A DNA stretch of 64,000 nucleotides from Xanthomarina arctica (GCF_014638915.1 NZ_BMFQ01000002.1:62001-126000), one strand, 5' to 3'. Numbered from the stretch's first letter, positions 18,340 to 29,546 are shown. Numbers and translations: made by a program. The notes: generated from the letters alone by a model not told the origin.

Positions 18340-19740
18340 TTACTGAAAATCGCCACCTAAAGCAAGATGTAAACTTATTCTGTTGCTTAATTGTTCATTA
18401 AGTAATTTAATCAACTCTTCTTTAGTGGCAATGGCTTTATTTTTAATTTGAATAACTGAAAGTAGATCAATTTGACCCATTTCATATTTTAGTTCAGCAA
18501 ATTTTACAGTTTCATTCCTATCATCTAAAATGGCTTGTTGAAATGGAATTCGTTTTGCAATTAAATCTTCGCTTACCAAATAAGTTTCAACTTCTTTAAA
18601 GGCGTTTAGCATAACAATTCCATAATTTAGTACGGCTTGTTGCTGCTCAATGGTTGCTATTTGCAATTGAGCTTTAAGTCTTCCTCCCGTATAAATTGGA
18701 ACCGACATACCAATTCCTCCGGCAAAAACCAAAGGGTTTAATTGTAATAGGGATAAAATATTGTCGCTTAACAGCCCACCACCTAGATTTAAAGAAAAAC
18801 TAGGTAACATATTTAATTTAGCTACTTCTTGATTTCTAAAAGAAGACAATACTAATTTCTCTGCGGCTAAAATATCTGGTCTTCTTTCTAAAAGGGTCGA
18901 TGGAATTCCTGGTTTTATTGGGGGAGGAACCGGTGTGAAATTTTGAGCTGTTTCAATTTCAGATGACGGGTATCTACCAACTAATACTTCTAAATTTCGT
19001 TTTGTCTCTAAAACAATACCTTCTGCTTTTATTAAATCACTTTTTGCTTCGCTTAAATTAGCATTGGCTTCTGCTACATCAATATCACCTACTTTTCCAA
19101 GGTCTCTTCTAATTTTAACCAATTCATGTAATTCTGTATAAGACGTTACAACTTCATTTGACAATTTGTATAATTGATTTGCCTGTACTGCTTGATACCA
19201 ACTTCTTGCAGTTAAAGCTACTAAAGATTGTTTTGCGTAATTATAATCTAATTCGGTAGCTTCATAATAAGCGCCAATGGATGATTTTTGCGCACGTATT
19301 TTTCCCCACACATCTGGTTCCCAAGAAATAATGCCAAGTGCTTTGCCACTTCCAAAAACCTCCTTGCTTCCATCATCTATAATAGATTGATAGCCCATGT
19401 TTAAACCTATTTGAGGTTTCATTTGTGAACCAACTATAATCACATTTTGCTGTGCAATTTGTACTGCAGTTGCCGCATTTTGCAAATTTAAGTTGTTTTG
19501 CAAAGCCTCTTCAACTATGGTTTCTAAGGCCGGATCATTAAAAGATTTTAACCACTCACTAACGACTTCTAGAGTATCAGAAGTGGCTATCCATGTTTCT
19601 GGAATAGTAGTTTCTGGCAAGGCATCAGAAACTATAGTTTCGTGTTCTGGTTCTTTAGATAAGGCACATCCATATATCAATAGTCCTATAAAAAATAGAG
19701 ATAAAATGTTTGCGAAATGTTTAGTTTTTATTTGTTTCAT
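18340..19740 (-). CDS. TolC/OprM family outer-membrane efflux lipoprotein
   Basis: An outer-membrane channel of an efflux system. The start at 19740 (MKQIKTKHFANILSLFFIGLLIYGC) gives a lipoprotein signal with lipobox IYGC. A longer frame to 19815 would run into the upstream gene and lacks a signal. The two OEP repeats are seen as ALQNNLNLQNAATAVQIAQQN...WEPDVWGKIRAQKSS in the first half and LLERRPDILAAEKLV...FAGGIGMSVPIYTGGRLKAQ in the second. It starts 2 bp after the HlyD-like gene, so it is the third gene of the efflux operon. Confidence 0.92.
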   Translation of the reverse strand: MKQIKTKHFANILSLFFIGLLIYGCALSKEPEHETIVSDALPETTIPETWIATSDTLEVVSEWLKSFNDPALETIVEEALQNNLNLQNAATAVQIAQQNVIIVGSQMKPQIGLNMGYQSIIDDGSKEVFGSGKALGIISWEPDVWGKIRAQKSSIGAYYEATELDYNYAKQSLVALTARSWYQAVQANQLYKLSNEVVTSYTELHELVKIRRDLGKVGDIDVAEANANLSEAKSDLIKAEGIVLETKRNLEVLVGRYPSSEIETAQNFTPVPPPIKPGIPSTLLERRPDILAAEKLVLSSFRNQEVAKLNMLPSFSLNLGGGLLSDNILSLLQLNPLVFAGGIGMSVPIYTGGRLKAQLQIATIEQQQAVLNYGIVMLNAFKEVETYLVSEDLIAKRIPFQQAILDDRNETVKFAELKYEMGQIDLLSVIQIKNKAIATKEELIKLLNEQLSNRISLHLALGGDFQ

Positions 19741-19742
19741 GC

Positions 19743-20900
19743 TTAAAAAGGTAATGGATATAGCCAGTTTAGCCATGAATAGGTTCTTATACCAATACGT
19801 CGTAAAGCAGTCCAACTACCTGTCATACCATTGGTGTAAATGGCACATGTGCCCTGAGTTCCAATTGGGAATAAGGATTGATCTTCGCCATCAAACATTA
19901 TTTTTACTGCAAATTGGCTTTGTGGATTATCTGGAGAAACTGCATGAAAATTAGGTATGAATCCTGATGGTAATAATTGACCAGAAGCATTTGCTTTCCA
20001 AACAGCTTCAACTTTTCCAGTAAATATTTGCCCAGGATATAAATCCAATGCTATTTCAACAGGTTGACCTGCCTCTACATACTTGATGTTTTCTTGGAAA
20101 AAATTAGCTAGAAAATAAGGGTCTGCATCGCATATAAACGAAGCAATGGCACCAATTCTATAATCGCCAGCAACCATTCCAGGTCGAACCTGTAAGTTGA
20201 TAATCCGGCCATCTTCTGGGGCATACATTGTGGTGTTTTCTAGATAGTATTGAGCTTCTTTAAGTTGTGCTTCTATTTCGGCAACTTTAGTGTTTACACC
20301 ATTAATATTAGAGTTTAATTGTAACCTTGCTCTTTCTAACTCAGCTTTAGCTTGTTTAATAGCGGCTTCATTCTTTTTTACAGTGTTATTACTTCGCTGT
20401 GCATCTTCATCAGCACCAGCACCACTTAAAGCTAAATTGGTAGATTGGTTTTGTTGGTATTTTGCAAAGGTAGATTCACTTTCTTCTTTTGCTAACTTTT
20501 GCTGTGCTACGGTCACGTCTGCAGCCATTATTTTAACATCCTGTTTTGCTTGGGCCAATTGAGCTTCTAGCTGAGTAACTTTAAATTCATAAGGGCGTTT
20601 GTCAAACTCAAATAAAGGTTGCCCTTTTTTTACAGGAACATCAGGTTGCACAAACACTTGAGTTACCATGGTGGGTTCTGTTAACCTCGGGACTAATTGT
20701 ATGGTGTGTTGCACTACTTTTGCTTCGGTAGAGTATGGTGTTGCAAAGCGCAGTCCAATTATAAAAATAAATAACACATGGGCACAGAAGAAAATATAAA
20801 ACCCTCCCCATGCGAATGTATATTTAATCCACTTCTTTTTGAAAAAGATAAACCAAAAAATTAGGGTGAAAATAAAAACGGTTACAAATGCTGAAATCAT
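19743..20900 (-). CDS. HlyD family membrane-fusion protein (YiaV-like)
   Basis: A 385-residue periplasmic adaptor. Two hydrophobic segments at the N-terminus (about 3-22 and 27-52) precede the biotinyl-lipoyl half motif QVFVQPDVPVKKGQPLFEFD. A coiled-coil hairpin (about 105-215) and a second lipoyl half (TTMYAPEDGRIINLQVRPG) follow, and then a beta-barrel domain. The double N-terminal membrane segment and the DUF3302 partner match E. coli YiaV/YiaW. It overlaps the DUF3302 gene by 4 bp. No dedicated pump is present, so the inner-membrane energy source is unknown. Confidence 0.9.
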   Translation of the reverse strand: MISAFVTVFIFTLIFWFIFFKKKWIKYTFAWGGFYIFFCAHVLFIFIIGLRFATPYSTEAKVVQHTIQLVPRLTEPTMVTQVFVQPDVPVKKGQPLFEFDKRPYEFKVTQLEAQLAQAKQDVKIMAADVTVAQQKLAKEESESTFAKYQQNQSTNLALSGAGADEDAQRSNNTVKKNEAAIKQAKAELERARLQLNSNINGVNTKVAEIEAQLKEAQYYLENTTMYAPEDGRIINLQVRPGMVAGDYRIGAIASFICDADPYFLANFFQENIKYVEAGQPVEIALDLYPGQIFTGKVEAVWKANASGQLLPSGFIPNFHAVSPDNPQSQFAVKIMFDGEDQSLFPIGTQGTCAIYTNGMTGSWTALRRIGIRTYSWLNWLYPLPF

Positions 20901-21211
20901 AATTTCCCTGGATTTTCTTTTAATCGATTAATTTCTTCTTCTGTTTTTTCTGCTTCTTCTTTTGGAAAACGTCGAATATCAATAATATCTGTTGGTTTAA
21001 ATGCCCAAATAAAAGCTTGAATCCATGGCACAATGGTTAAAAATCCTGACCAACCTAGTAGTTTTACCGCTTCTGCTTCTGGGTGTTTTCTGGCTATTGC
21101 GATGCGCCCAGGTAAACCAGCTATCCAAAATATCAGTATCAAAAAACTCAATACAAAAAGTGCTAATACTATAAATGTGACATAATCCCAAAAGTCTAAA
21201 CTAAAGCCCAT
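20897..21211 (-). CDS. DUF3302 small membrane protein (YiaW-like)
   Basis: A 104-residue protein beginning MGFSLDFWDYVTFIVLALF, with one strong membrane segment (about 11-32) and a second hydrophobic stretch around WSGFLTIVPWIQAFIWAF (53-70). The GLPGRIAIARKHPEAEAV loop between them is typical of DUF3302, the family of E. coli YiaW. It is the first gene of the YiaW-YiaV-TolC set and overlaps the next by 4 bp. The biochemical role is unknown. A -7-like TAAATTTG (minus strand, 21235-21242) precedes it. Confidence 0.88.
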   Translation of the reverse strand: MGFSLDFWDYVTFIVLALFVLSFLILIFWIAGLPGRIAIARKHPEAEAVKLLGWSGFLTIVPWIQAFIWAFKPTDIIDIRRFPKEEAEKTEEEINRLKENPGKL

Positions 21212-21556
21212 AATGTTTTATATAAAATACATAGCAAATTTAACATTATAATTAAAGCACGTTGAGAAAATTATAAAAAACATTAAAATAGAATACGTCT
21301 TTATCAATAGAACAACGAAATCTCAATGAAATGAAGTTTATAGGTTTTAACTTTCCTTTGCCCCTTGACCCTTGACGGAATAGCGTTGGGAAAGAAATTT
21401 TAAATTTAATAGATGGAACTCAATTTCTCGTCTGATGTTATGCCTTGCTATTAAGTTTTTATAAAGATCTGTATTATTAATTACAATTTTTAATGCATTG
21501 TTTTGAATGCTAAAAGGCAATATTTTATCTTTGCCCACTTAAAGCACGAAGCAAAC
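21212..21556. other. 345-bp intergenic region between efflux operon and pheT
   Basis: A divergent spacer. It holds the pheT promoter (21503-21533) and a -7-like box for the efflux operon (21235-21242). No convincing gene or RNA was seen; a 63-codon minus-strand frame at 21347-21538 covers the pheT promoter and has no family resemblance. Confidence 0.7.
21503..21533 (+). promoter_or_regulatory. Promoter of pheT
   Basis: TTG (21503-21505), 20 bp, then TATCTTTG (21526-21533): a full match to the Bacteroidota consensus. The predicted transcription start is near 21540, 17 bp before the pheT ATG at 21557, and this supports that start over the longer frame that begins inside the promoter. Confidence 0.75.
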
Positions 21557-23983
21557 ATGAAGATTTCTTACAATTGGTTAAAGCAATTTATAAAAACTAC
21601 TTGGACACCAGATCAATTAAGTGAATTACTTACAGATTTAGGTCTTGAGGTTGAGGGTGTTACTGATTTTGAATCCGTAAAGGGAGGCTTGAAAGGTATC
21701 GTAGTTGGAGAAGTTTTAACTTGTATACAACATCCCAATGCAGATAGGTTAAAAATTACTACTGTTAGCGTAGGTTTGGAGAGTCCTCTGCAAATAGTTT
21801 GTGGTGCGCCAAATGTTGCGGCAGGACAAAAAGTACCAGTTGCTACTATTGGTACTACATTATATACTGAAACCGGTGAAGCCTGGACCATAAAAAAAGG
21901 TAAGATTAGAGGTGAAGAAAGTCATGGTATGATTTGCGCTGAAGACGAACTTGGCTTAGGGAAATCTCATGATGGTATTTTGGTGTTGGATGAAAAACTT
22001 AAGGTTGGCGCATTACTATCCGATATATTCAAAGTAGAAAATGATCAAGTATTCGAAATTGGACTAACGCCAAATAGGGCAGACGCCATGAGTCACTTTG
22101 GAACTGCTCGCGATTTAAAGGCAGGATTACTTCAAAAAGATGTGAACCTAGAGTTAATTACGCCTTCTGTAAGTGCATTTCATGTAGATAATAGAACATT
22201 ACGAATTGATGTAGACGTTAAAAACAAAGATTTAGCTCCAAGATACTGTGGGTTAACTATTTCTGGATTGAAAGTTGAAACTTCTCCAGATTGGATAAAA
22301 AACAGATTGAAAGCTATTGGGTTAACACCTAAAAACAATATTGTAGATATTACAAATTATGTGTTGCACGAATTAGGGCAACCTTTACATGCTTTTGATG
22401 CATCTAAAATCTTAGGAAATAAAATTGAAGTTAAAACCCTTGAAAAAGGAACTAAGTTCATAACGCTTGATGGTGTTGAGCGCGAATTGGATGGCGAAGA
22501 TTTAATGATTTGTAATGCCGAGGAACCTATGTGTTTTGCAGGTGTTCTTGGTGGAATCCAATCAGGAGTTACAGAATCTACTACTAGTATATTTCTTGAA
22601 AGTGCATATTTTAATCCAGTAAGTATTAGAAAAACGGCAAAAAGGCATAATATTAATACGGATGCTTCTTTTAGATTTGAAAGAGGAATCAATCCAAACA
22701 CGACGGAGTACGCTTTAAAAAGAGCTGCTTTATTAATTCAGGAGATTGCTGGTGGCGAAATTACTAGTGATATTGTGGATATTTATCCTAATAAAATTGA
22801 AGATTTCCAGGTGCGATTAAGTTTCGATAATGCTAAGAAATTAATAGGAGAGGAGATTCCCGAAGATGTCATAAAACGCATTTTAACCTCTTTAGAAATA
22901 AAAATAAACAACGTAACTGAAACAGGATTGGGTCTTACCGTTCCTGCCTATAGAAACGACGTGCAACGTGAAGCCGATATTATTGAAGAAATTCTTAGGG
23001 TTTACGGTTATAACAATATAAAAACTTCCAAGAAGTTTAATGCTTCAATTTCAAATACCTCTAGATTTGAGGATTATAAATTGCAAAATATTATAGGAAA
23101 CCAACTAGCTTCCCAAGGTTTTTTCGAAACCCTTACTAATTCTTTAACGAATCCGGATTACACAAAATTAAGCGACCAACTTAAAGAAGAACATCACGTA
23201 GAAATGTTAAATCCACTAAGTCGTGATTTAAGTGTTCTAAGACAATCGGTTTTGTTCACGGGATTGGAAAGTATAAGTCATAATATAAATAGAAAGAGAG
23301 ACAGTTTAAAGTTGTTTGAATTTGGAAAGACTTATCATAATTACAAGGATAAAAAAGAAGAGTTTAAACATTTGTCTTTATTTGTAACCGGAAATAAACA
23401 TAGTGAACGTTGGAATGCTATTACACAACCTTCTGATTTTTTCTTTATGAAAGGCGTTGTAATAAGTATTTTGGAACGTTTGGGGTTATCAAATTTTAAT
23501 ACGTCTCCTTTTAAAAATGATGTATTTAGCGAAGGGATTGTTTTTTCAATAGATAAGAAGCCATTGGTAGAATTTGGTTTGGTTAATAAGCCTATTTTAA
23601 AACATTTTGGAATTTCGCAAGATGTGTTGTTTGCTGATTTTAATTGGGATCACATTATTGAATTAGTTAAGAACTATACCATACAATTCATTCCAATTCC
23701 AAAATATCCAGAAGTAAAAAGAGATTTTGCTTTATTGTTGGATGAATCTATTTCTTTCGAAGACATAGATAGAATTGCCAATCAAACAGAAAAGCATCTT
23801 CTTAAAAATGTAAATCTATTTGACGTTTATCAAGGCAAAAATCTACCCCAGGGTAAGAAAAGTTATGCTGTGAGTTTTACTCTTCAGGATAATAATAAAA
23901 CGCTTACAGATAAGCAAATAGATAAAATAATGTCGAAATTACAAGATAATTTCGCCAAAGAACTTGGAGCGGAATTGAGATAA
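21557..23983 (+). CDS. pheT: Phenylalanyl-tRNA synthetase beta subunit
   Basis: The 808-residue beta chain of the (alpha-beta)2 enzyme that charges tRNA-Phe. The order is an N-terminal MKISYNWLKQFI segment, an EMAP/OB-fold tRNA-binding domain (about 40-150, IVVGEVLTCIQHPNADRL), the B3/B4 domain with the editing region, the B5 domain (about 405-475), a catalytic-like core and a C-terminal FDX-ACB domain (IPKYPEVKRDFALLLD). The start at 21557 is chosen from the family N-terminus and the promoter position. pheS is not in the window. Confidence 0.97.
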   Translation: MKISYNWLKQFIKTTWTPDQLSELLTDLGLEVEGVTDFESVKGGLKGIVVGEVLTCIQHPNADRLKITTVSVGLESPLQIVCGAPNVAAGQKVPVATIGTTLYTETGEAWTIKKGKIRGEESHGMICAEDELGLGKSHDGILVLDEKLKVGALLSDIFKVENDQVFEIGLTPNRADAMSHFGTARDLKAGLLQKDVNLELITPSVSAFHVDNRTLRIDVDVKNKDLAPRYCGLTISGLKVETSPDWIKNRLKAIGLTPKNNIVDITNYVLHELGQPLHAFDASKILGNKIEVKTLEKGTKFITLDGVERELDGEDLMICNAEEPMCFAGVLGGIQSGVTESTTSIFLESAYFNPVSIRKTAKRHNINTDASFRFERGINPNTTEYALKRAALLIQEIAGGEITSDIVDIYPNKIEDFQVRLSFDNAKKLIGEEIPEDVIKRILTSLEIKINNVTETGLGLTVPAYRNDVQREADIIEEILRVYGYNNIKTSKKFNASISNTSRFEDYKLQNIIGNQLASQGFFETLTNSLTNPDYTKLSDQLKEEHHVEMLNPLSRDLSVLRQSVLFTGLESISHNINRKRDSLKLFEFGKTYHNYKDKKEEFKHLSLFVTGNKHSERWNAITQPSDFFFMKGVVISILERLGLSNFNTSPFKNDVFSEGIVFSIDKKPLVEFGLVNKPILKHFGISQDVLFADFNWDHIIELVKNYTIQFIPIPKYPEVKRDFALLLDESISFEDIDRIANQTEKHLLKNVNLFDVYQGKNLPQGKKSYAVSFTLQDNNKTLTDKQIDKIMSKLQDNFAKELGAELR

Positions 23984-24004
23984 AAATCGGTGAATATAAG
24001 CATC

Positions 24005-24034
24005 AAAAAAGCCTCGAAAATTCGAGGCTTTTTA
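24005..24034. terminator. Bidirectional terminator between pheT and csp
   Basis: A hairpin with arms 24006-24018 and 24021-24033 (core GCCTCGAA/TTCGAGGC) is flanked by A-run and T-run, so it can terminate both convergent genes. Confidence 0.9.
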
Positions 24035-24058
24035 ATTTCTTTAAACTTTAAAAGTATA

Positions 24059-24250
24059 TTATAATACTTTAACGTTTACGGCATTTAAACCTTTTTTACC
24101 TTCTTCTAAATCGAATTCAACGGCATCTCCTTCACGAACTTCGTCGATTAATCCAGAAATGTGTACAAAATGTTCTTTGTTTGTGTCGTCTTCAACAATA
24201 AATCCAAAACCTTTTGAATCGTTGAAAAATTTTACTGTTCCTTTACTCAT
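24059..24250 (-). CDS. Cold-shock domain protein
   Basis: A 63-residue single cold-shock domain. RNP1 is KGFGFI (13-18) and RNP2 is HFVHIS (27-32), the single-strand nucleic-acid-binding faces of the OB fold. It probably acts as an RNA chaperone. The start MSKGTVKFFNDSKGFGF is standard. A TATATTTG element (minus strand, 24280-24287) may be its -7 box; the long leader of enteric cspA is not evident. Confidence 0.96.
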   Translation of the reverse strand: MSKGTVKFFNDSKGFGFIVEDDTNKEHFVHISGLIDEVREGDAVEFDLEEGKKGLNAVNVKVL

Positions 24251-24347
24251 TGTAATAGTTTATAATTTTTTAATAATAACAAATATAATCATATAATATT
24301 ACCATTTAAGTCTTTGGGTAGTTTTTTTTATATCTCAATGGCGTATG

Positions 24348-25052
24348 TTATTTCTCGACATAGCCAATTACAATGTATCTATTTTTTTTCGGGATAACGT
24401 TTTCAAGTACATTATCTATCTTGCCTAAAAAGTGACGTTGTCTTTCAGATCTACCAAAAGTGCCTAAAAAACCTACTGATTTTGTTTCAATTCGTTTAAA
24501 GTCTGAGAATAAAGGCTTAATCTCCTTTAATTTAAAATAATTCCAGTCATTATCAAACTTATACTTTACTCTTCTTGCAAAGTTATGTACAAATGTAGCG
24601 CTACAATTTTCGATAAATAATATTTTTCCATCAGGTTTCAAACATTTATAAATTTGTTCTACCGCTCGTGATTCAATGTTTGGCTCTCCCATAAAAAACT
24701 GTCTAACGCCGCCCAGGGTTGATTTCATTATAACAATATCAAACTCGTTTTCATAAGGAATGTCCAATGCATTTATGCATTGATAGGTTATTTTATCTTG
24801 ACAATTGTATTTTTCATGAAGTTGTTTTGCTTTAACTAATTCTTGAGGCTTTTTGTCGTAACCTATATCAGAACATACTACCTGATTTCCATTTAATGCT
24901 AACCAGAGAGATAAGCCTCCTTGTCTAGCTCCAATTTCAAGACAATTGTAGTTCTTGTTTTTTATATCAATATTTTTTTCCCAAAAGCTGAAAGACTTTG
25001 ACCAATTAACAACATCCCATGTTATGATGTCGTTTATAATACTTTGCTCCAT
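24348..25052 (-). CDS. Class I SAM-dependent methyltransferase
   Basis: From ATG 25052 (MEQSIINDIITWDVVNWSKS) the protein is 234 residues. It has a Rossmann-type methyltransferase core: motif I NCLEIGARQGGLSLWLA, an acidic end of strand 2 (VVCSDIGYD) and the motif IV region FDIVIMKSTLGGV, followed by LKPDGKILFIEN. A frame extension to 25142 adds a lysine-rich stretch with no family support. The substrate is unknown; a class-I lipid or glycan methyltransferase is possible. It stands alone upstream of csp. Confidence 0.75.
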   Translation of the reverse strand: MEQSIINDIITWDVVNWSKSFSFWEKNIDIKNKNYNCLEIGARQGGLSLWLALNGNQVVCSDIGYDKKPQELVKAKQLHEKYNCQDKITYQCINALDIPYENEFDIVIMKSTLGGVRQFFMGEPNIESRAVEQIYKCLKPDGKILFIENCSATFVHNFARRVKYKFDNDWNYFKLKEIKPLFSDFKRIETKSVGFLGTFGRSERQRHFLGKIDNVLENVIPKKNRYIVIGYVEK

Positions 25053-25206
25053 TTTATGATAATATTTAATTTTAGTGAAAGTTATTATTTTTTTTAATAC
25101 GCAATGCCTTAATGGGTTATTATTTTTAAAACACATTTGCATAAGGCGTTTATTGGTTCTTAAAAATAAGTTGTATCTTTAAGAGGAACGTTAAATTTAA
25201 AATACT

Positions 25207-25440
25207 ATGGATTCTAATTATATAAAAATTTATACGGGTAGTTTTATCATTGCCCAACTAATTGTAGACAAACTTGATGCAGTTGGTGTTAGCGCTATTG
25301 TTAAAGACGAATCTGAATCTGGTAGATTGGCAGGTTTTGGATCTTCAATTCCTGGTTTACAAGAAATTTATGTGAATGAGGAAGAATTGGATGCCGCTGT
25401 TCCAATTGTCGAAAGTGTTACTGCCGAACTTCAGCCTTAA
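25207..25440 (+). CDS. DUF2007 domain protein
   Basis: A 77-residue protein with the DUF2007 layout: YIKIYTGSFIIAQLIVDKLDAVGVSAIVKDESESG then a glycine-rich turn and QEIYVNEEELDAAVPIVES. The family is called putative signal-transducing but has no proven role; the fold is related to PII-like/ACT barrels. An imperfect promoter (TTG, 18 bp, TATCTTTA) lies about 30 bp upstream. It ends at a strong terminator. Confidence 0.88.
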   Translation: MDSNYIKIYTGSFIIAQLIVDKLDAVGVSAIVKDESESGRLAGFGSSIPGLQEIYVNEEELDAAVPIVESVTAELQP

Positions 25441-25451
25441 TAAAAAGAAAA

Positions 25452-25496
25452 CAGTCGCAAATTTTAGTTATTTCGAACAACTAAAATTTGCGACTG
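25452..25496. terminator. Long-stem terminator between DUF2007 gene and ABC-F gene
   Basis: A perfect 18-bp stem (25452-25469 with 25479-25496) closes a 9-base loop. It lies between two convergent genes and is followed by a short T-rich stretch, so it probably serves both directions. Confidence 0.85.
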
Positions 25497-25523
25497 CCTT
25501 TTGATTTTATTTCTGATAATTCG

Positions 25524-27170
<1,647 letters not shown>

Positions 27171-27397
27171 TCAGATGGTTAATACTTAATAAATAGGACT
27201 TCTTGAACTTACAATTTGATAAATTTTTACTCCTTGACATAAAATATCTTGTAAGTTTTGCAAAAGTAGAAAAAAGCAACTACAACATGAAACAAAACCA
27301 ATTATATTAATATTTAACAGTGAATTAACAAGACTTATAGCTGGCAACTTTTATTTTTGTCTTGTAGGCAATCTGCTGATAATATCTTGAAAAACTT

Positions 27398-28822
27398 ATG
27401 AAGTATCTATACTTATTACTATTGTTGGGGATATCTCTTACTTCTTGTAAAAAAGACGGTAAAGAGACTGAAGAAGGTATTGCTTACTTTGGAGGAGAAG
27501 TTATTAACCCTTCCACGAATTACGTTATTTTGCTTCAAGCCAATTCTGTAATAGATACTTTTACATTAGATTCTAAAAATAGATTTATTTATAAGTTAAA
27601 GAATGTGTCACCAGGGCTGTACACTTTTTCGCATGGAGGTGAAATACAAATGGTTTTACTAGAACCTAATGATAGTATCATGTTTAGGTTGAATACCATG
27701 GAATTTGACGAGTCCTTAGTCTATACTGGAGCTGGAGCTAAAAAAAATAATTACTTAATTGATTTGTTTTTGAATGGTGAACATGAAGACCAGGTGGTTT
27801 TAGGTTTTAGTCAGCTTTCTCCACAGATATTTGAAGAAAAATTAGATTCCTTAAAAGAACTTAAATTAAAGAAACTTAAAGCATTTAATTCCAAACAAAG
27901 CCCATCAGAGCTTTTCATCCATTTGGCCGAGTCGAGTATTGATATCCAGTATAATTTAAGTAAAGAAGTTTATCCGTTTGTTAATTATGGTAATACCGAA
28001 CGTGGCAATTTTGAGTCCTTACCTAATAATTTCTATGATTATAGAGAGAAAATTAATTACAACGATCCTTATCTAGTAGATTACTTTCCATATTCTTCAT
28101 TTTTAAAACATCATTTTGAAAATTTAGCTTTAGCTAAGCACTTTAAAAGCTCTAAGGATAGTATTTATAGTAAGCAATCTATTGAATATAATTTAGTTAG
28201 ATTGCAAATTATCGATAGCTTAATGACAAATGAAAATATTAAAAACTCTCTTCTAATTAGTGCTACTTTAGAATTTATTAGTAATAATAAAAATGTTGAT
28301 GATTATGATAAGATCTTAAATTATTTTTTAAATACAAGCACAAACGCTCAACATAAAGAGTATGCTAATAAAATTGTAAATTCCTTAAAAAGCTTAAAGT
28401 CAGGTAATCCCTTACCAGATATTGTGGTGTTTGATATTTCTAATAAGGAGTTAAATTTAAAAACTGTTTTAGGAGATAAACCTTGTGTCATTTTCTTTTG
28501 GTCTCAGTCTAATATGATGAGAGTACAAGAATGCCATAATAAAGTAGATGAATTAAAACAAAAATATCCAGAGATTACATTTATTGGTATCAATGCAAAT
28601 AATGATAATCAAGATTTGTGGAAAAAAACATTAGAGAAATATAAATTAAACACAGAAAATGAATTTATATTTAAAAATCCTAAGGAAGCGCAACAATCCC
28701 TAGCCATTTACCCTATAAACAAAGTAATCATTGTTGACAAAAATGGAAAGATAGAAAACTCTCATTCCAATATGTTCTCAATTAATTTTGAGGAAGAACT
28801 CCTCGGGGTTTTAAATCAATAA
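27398..28822 (+). CDS. Thioredoxin-fold lipoprotein lacking the CxxC motif
   Basis: A 474-residue lipoprotein (MKYLYLLLLLGISLTSCKK, lipobox LTSC). The N-terminal beta-rich region (about 28-125) resembles the DUF4369 domain found ahead of Bacteroidota TlpA-like proteins. A helical middle precedes a C-terminal thioredoxin fold (about 345-474: LPDIVVFDISNKELNL...KVIIVDKNGKI). Where TlpA proteins have WCxxC, this one has FWSQSNMMR (W368 onwards), so it cannot do disulfide exchange by the usual chemistry. It is probably a periplasm-facing protein of unknown role. TATTTTTG at 27352-27359 is a -7 candidate. Confidence 0.82.
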   Translation: MKYLYLLLLLGISLTSCKKDGKETEEGIAYFGGEVINPSTNYVILLQANSVIDTFTLDSKNRFIYKLKNVSPGLYTFSHGGEIQMVLLEPNDSIMFRLNTMEFDESLVYTGAGAKKNNYLIDLFLNGEHEDQVVLGFSQLSPQIFEEKLDSLKELKLKKLKAFNSKQSPSELFIHLAESSIDIQYNLSKEVYPFVNYGNTERGNFESLPNNFYDYREKINYNDPYLVDYFPYSSFLKHHFENLALAKHFKSSKDSIYSKQSIEYNLVRLQIIDSLMTNENIKNSLLISATLEFISNNKNVDDYDKILNYFLNTSTNAQHKEYANKIVNSLKSLKSGNPLPDIVVFDISNKELNLKTVLGDKPCVIFFWSQSNMMRVQECHNKVDELKQKYPEITFIGINANNDNQDLWKKTLEKYKLNTENEFIFKNPKEAQQSLAIYPINKVIIVDKNGKIENSHSNMFSINFEEELLGVLNQ

Positions 28823-28854
28823 AAAAAGTCTCAACATGTGTTGAGACTTTTTTT
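28821..28854. terminator. Bidirectional terminator
   Basis: A near-perfect palindrome (AAAAAAAGTCTCAACA, 2-base loop, then its complement) begins at the stop codon of the lipoprotein gene. The A/T runs on both sides make it work for this gene and the convergent fsa. Confidence 0.92.
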
Positions 28855-28892
28855 ATTAAAAATTATAAGCTTTTTATAGAGCGAATAAGAAA

Positions 28893-29546
28893 TTAGTTTC
28901 CTTTTTTGTAATCTTCTAAAAATTTAGCTAAACCGCTATCCGTTAAAGGGTGTCTTAATAAACCTTCAATAGCGCTTAAAGGACCAGTCATGACATCTGA
29001 ACCAAGTTTAGCACAATCAATAATGTGCATGGTATGACGAACAGAAGCTGCTAAAATTTGAGTTTCAAAACCATAATTGTCATATATGTGGCGAATTTCG
29101 GCAATAAGGTTTAATCCATCAGTTGAGATATCGTCCAATCTACCTATAAAAGGAGATACATAAGTAGCTCCTGCTTTTGCTGCTAATAAAGCTTGACCAG
29201 GAGAGAATACTAAAGTAACGTTGGTTTTAATACCTTTATCCGAAAAATATTTACAAGCTTTTATACCATCTTTAATCATTGGTAATTTTACAACTATTTG
29301 TTCATGTAATTCCGCTAAAGCTTCACCTTCACGAACCATACCTTCATAATCTGTTGCAATCACTTCGGCACTTACATCTCCATCTACAATATTGCAAATA
29401 GCCACATAGTGTTTTAAAATATTATCATGACCAGTGATGCCTTCCTTTGCCATTAAAGATGGGTTAGTAGTAACACCATCAAGTACGCCTAAGTCTTGGG
29501 CTTCTTTAATTTGATCTAAATTGGCGGTATCAATAAAAAATTTCAT
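28893..29546 (-). CDS. fsa: Fructose-6-phosphate aldolase/transaldolase-like
   Basis: A 217-residue class I aldolase of the small transaldolase (TalC/Fsa) family. Marks are [24 protein letters not shown], the Schiff-base lysine K87 in [23 protein letters not shown] and [11 protein letters not shown]. Sequence alone does not separate fructose-6-phosphate aldolase from transaldolase activity in this family, so the symbol is provisional. The protein is cytosolic. A TAATTTTG -7-like box lies at 29611-29618 on the minus strand. Confidence 0.92.
   Translation of the reverse strand: MKFFIDTANLDQIKEAQDLGVLDGVTTNPSLMAKEGITGHDNILKHYVAICNIVDGDVSAEVIATDYEGMVREGEALAELHEQIVVKLPMIKDGIKACKYFSDKGIKTNVTLVFSPGQALLAAKAGATYVSPFIGRLDDISTDGLNLIAEIRHIYDNYGFETQILAASVRHTMHIIDCAKLGSDVMTGPLSAIEGLLRHPLTDSGLAKFLEDYKKGN

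Noticed and set aside
19493-19954. 153-codon plus-strand ORF over the efflux genes
   Set aside because: It is antisense to the TolC-like and HlyD-like genes, which have clear family motifs.
21347-21538. 63-codon minus-strand ORF before pheT
   Set aside because: It covers the pheT promoter, has no family resemblance and no promoter of its own.
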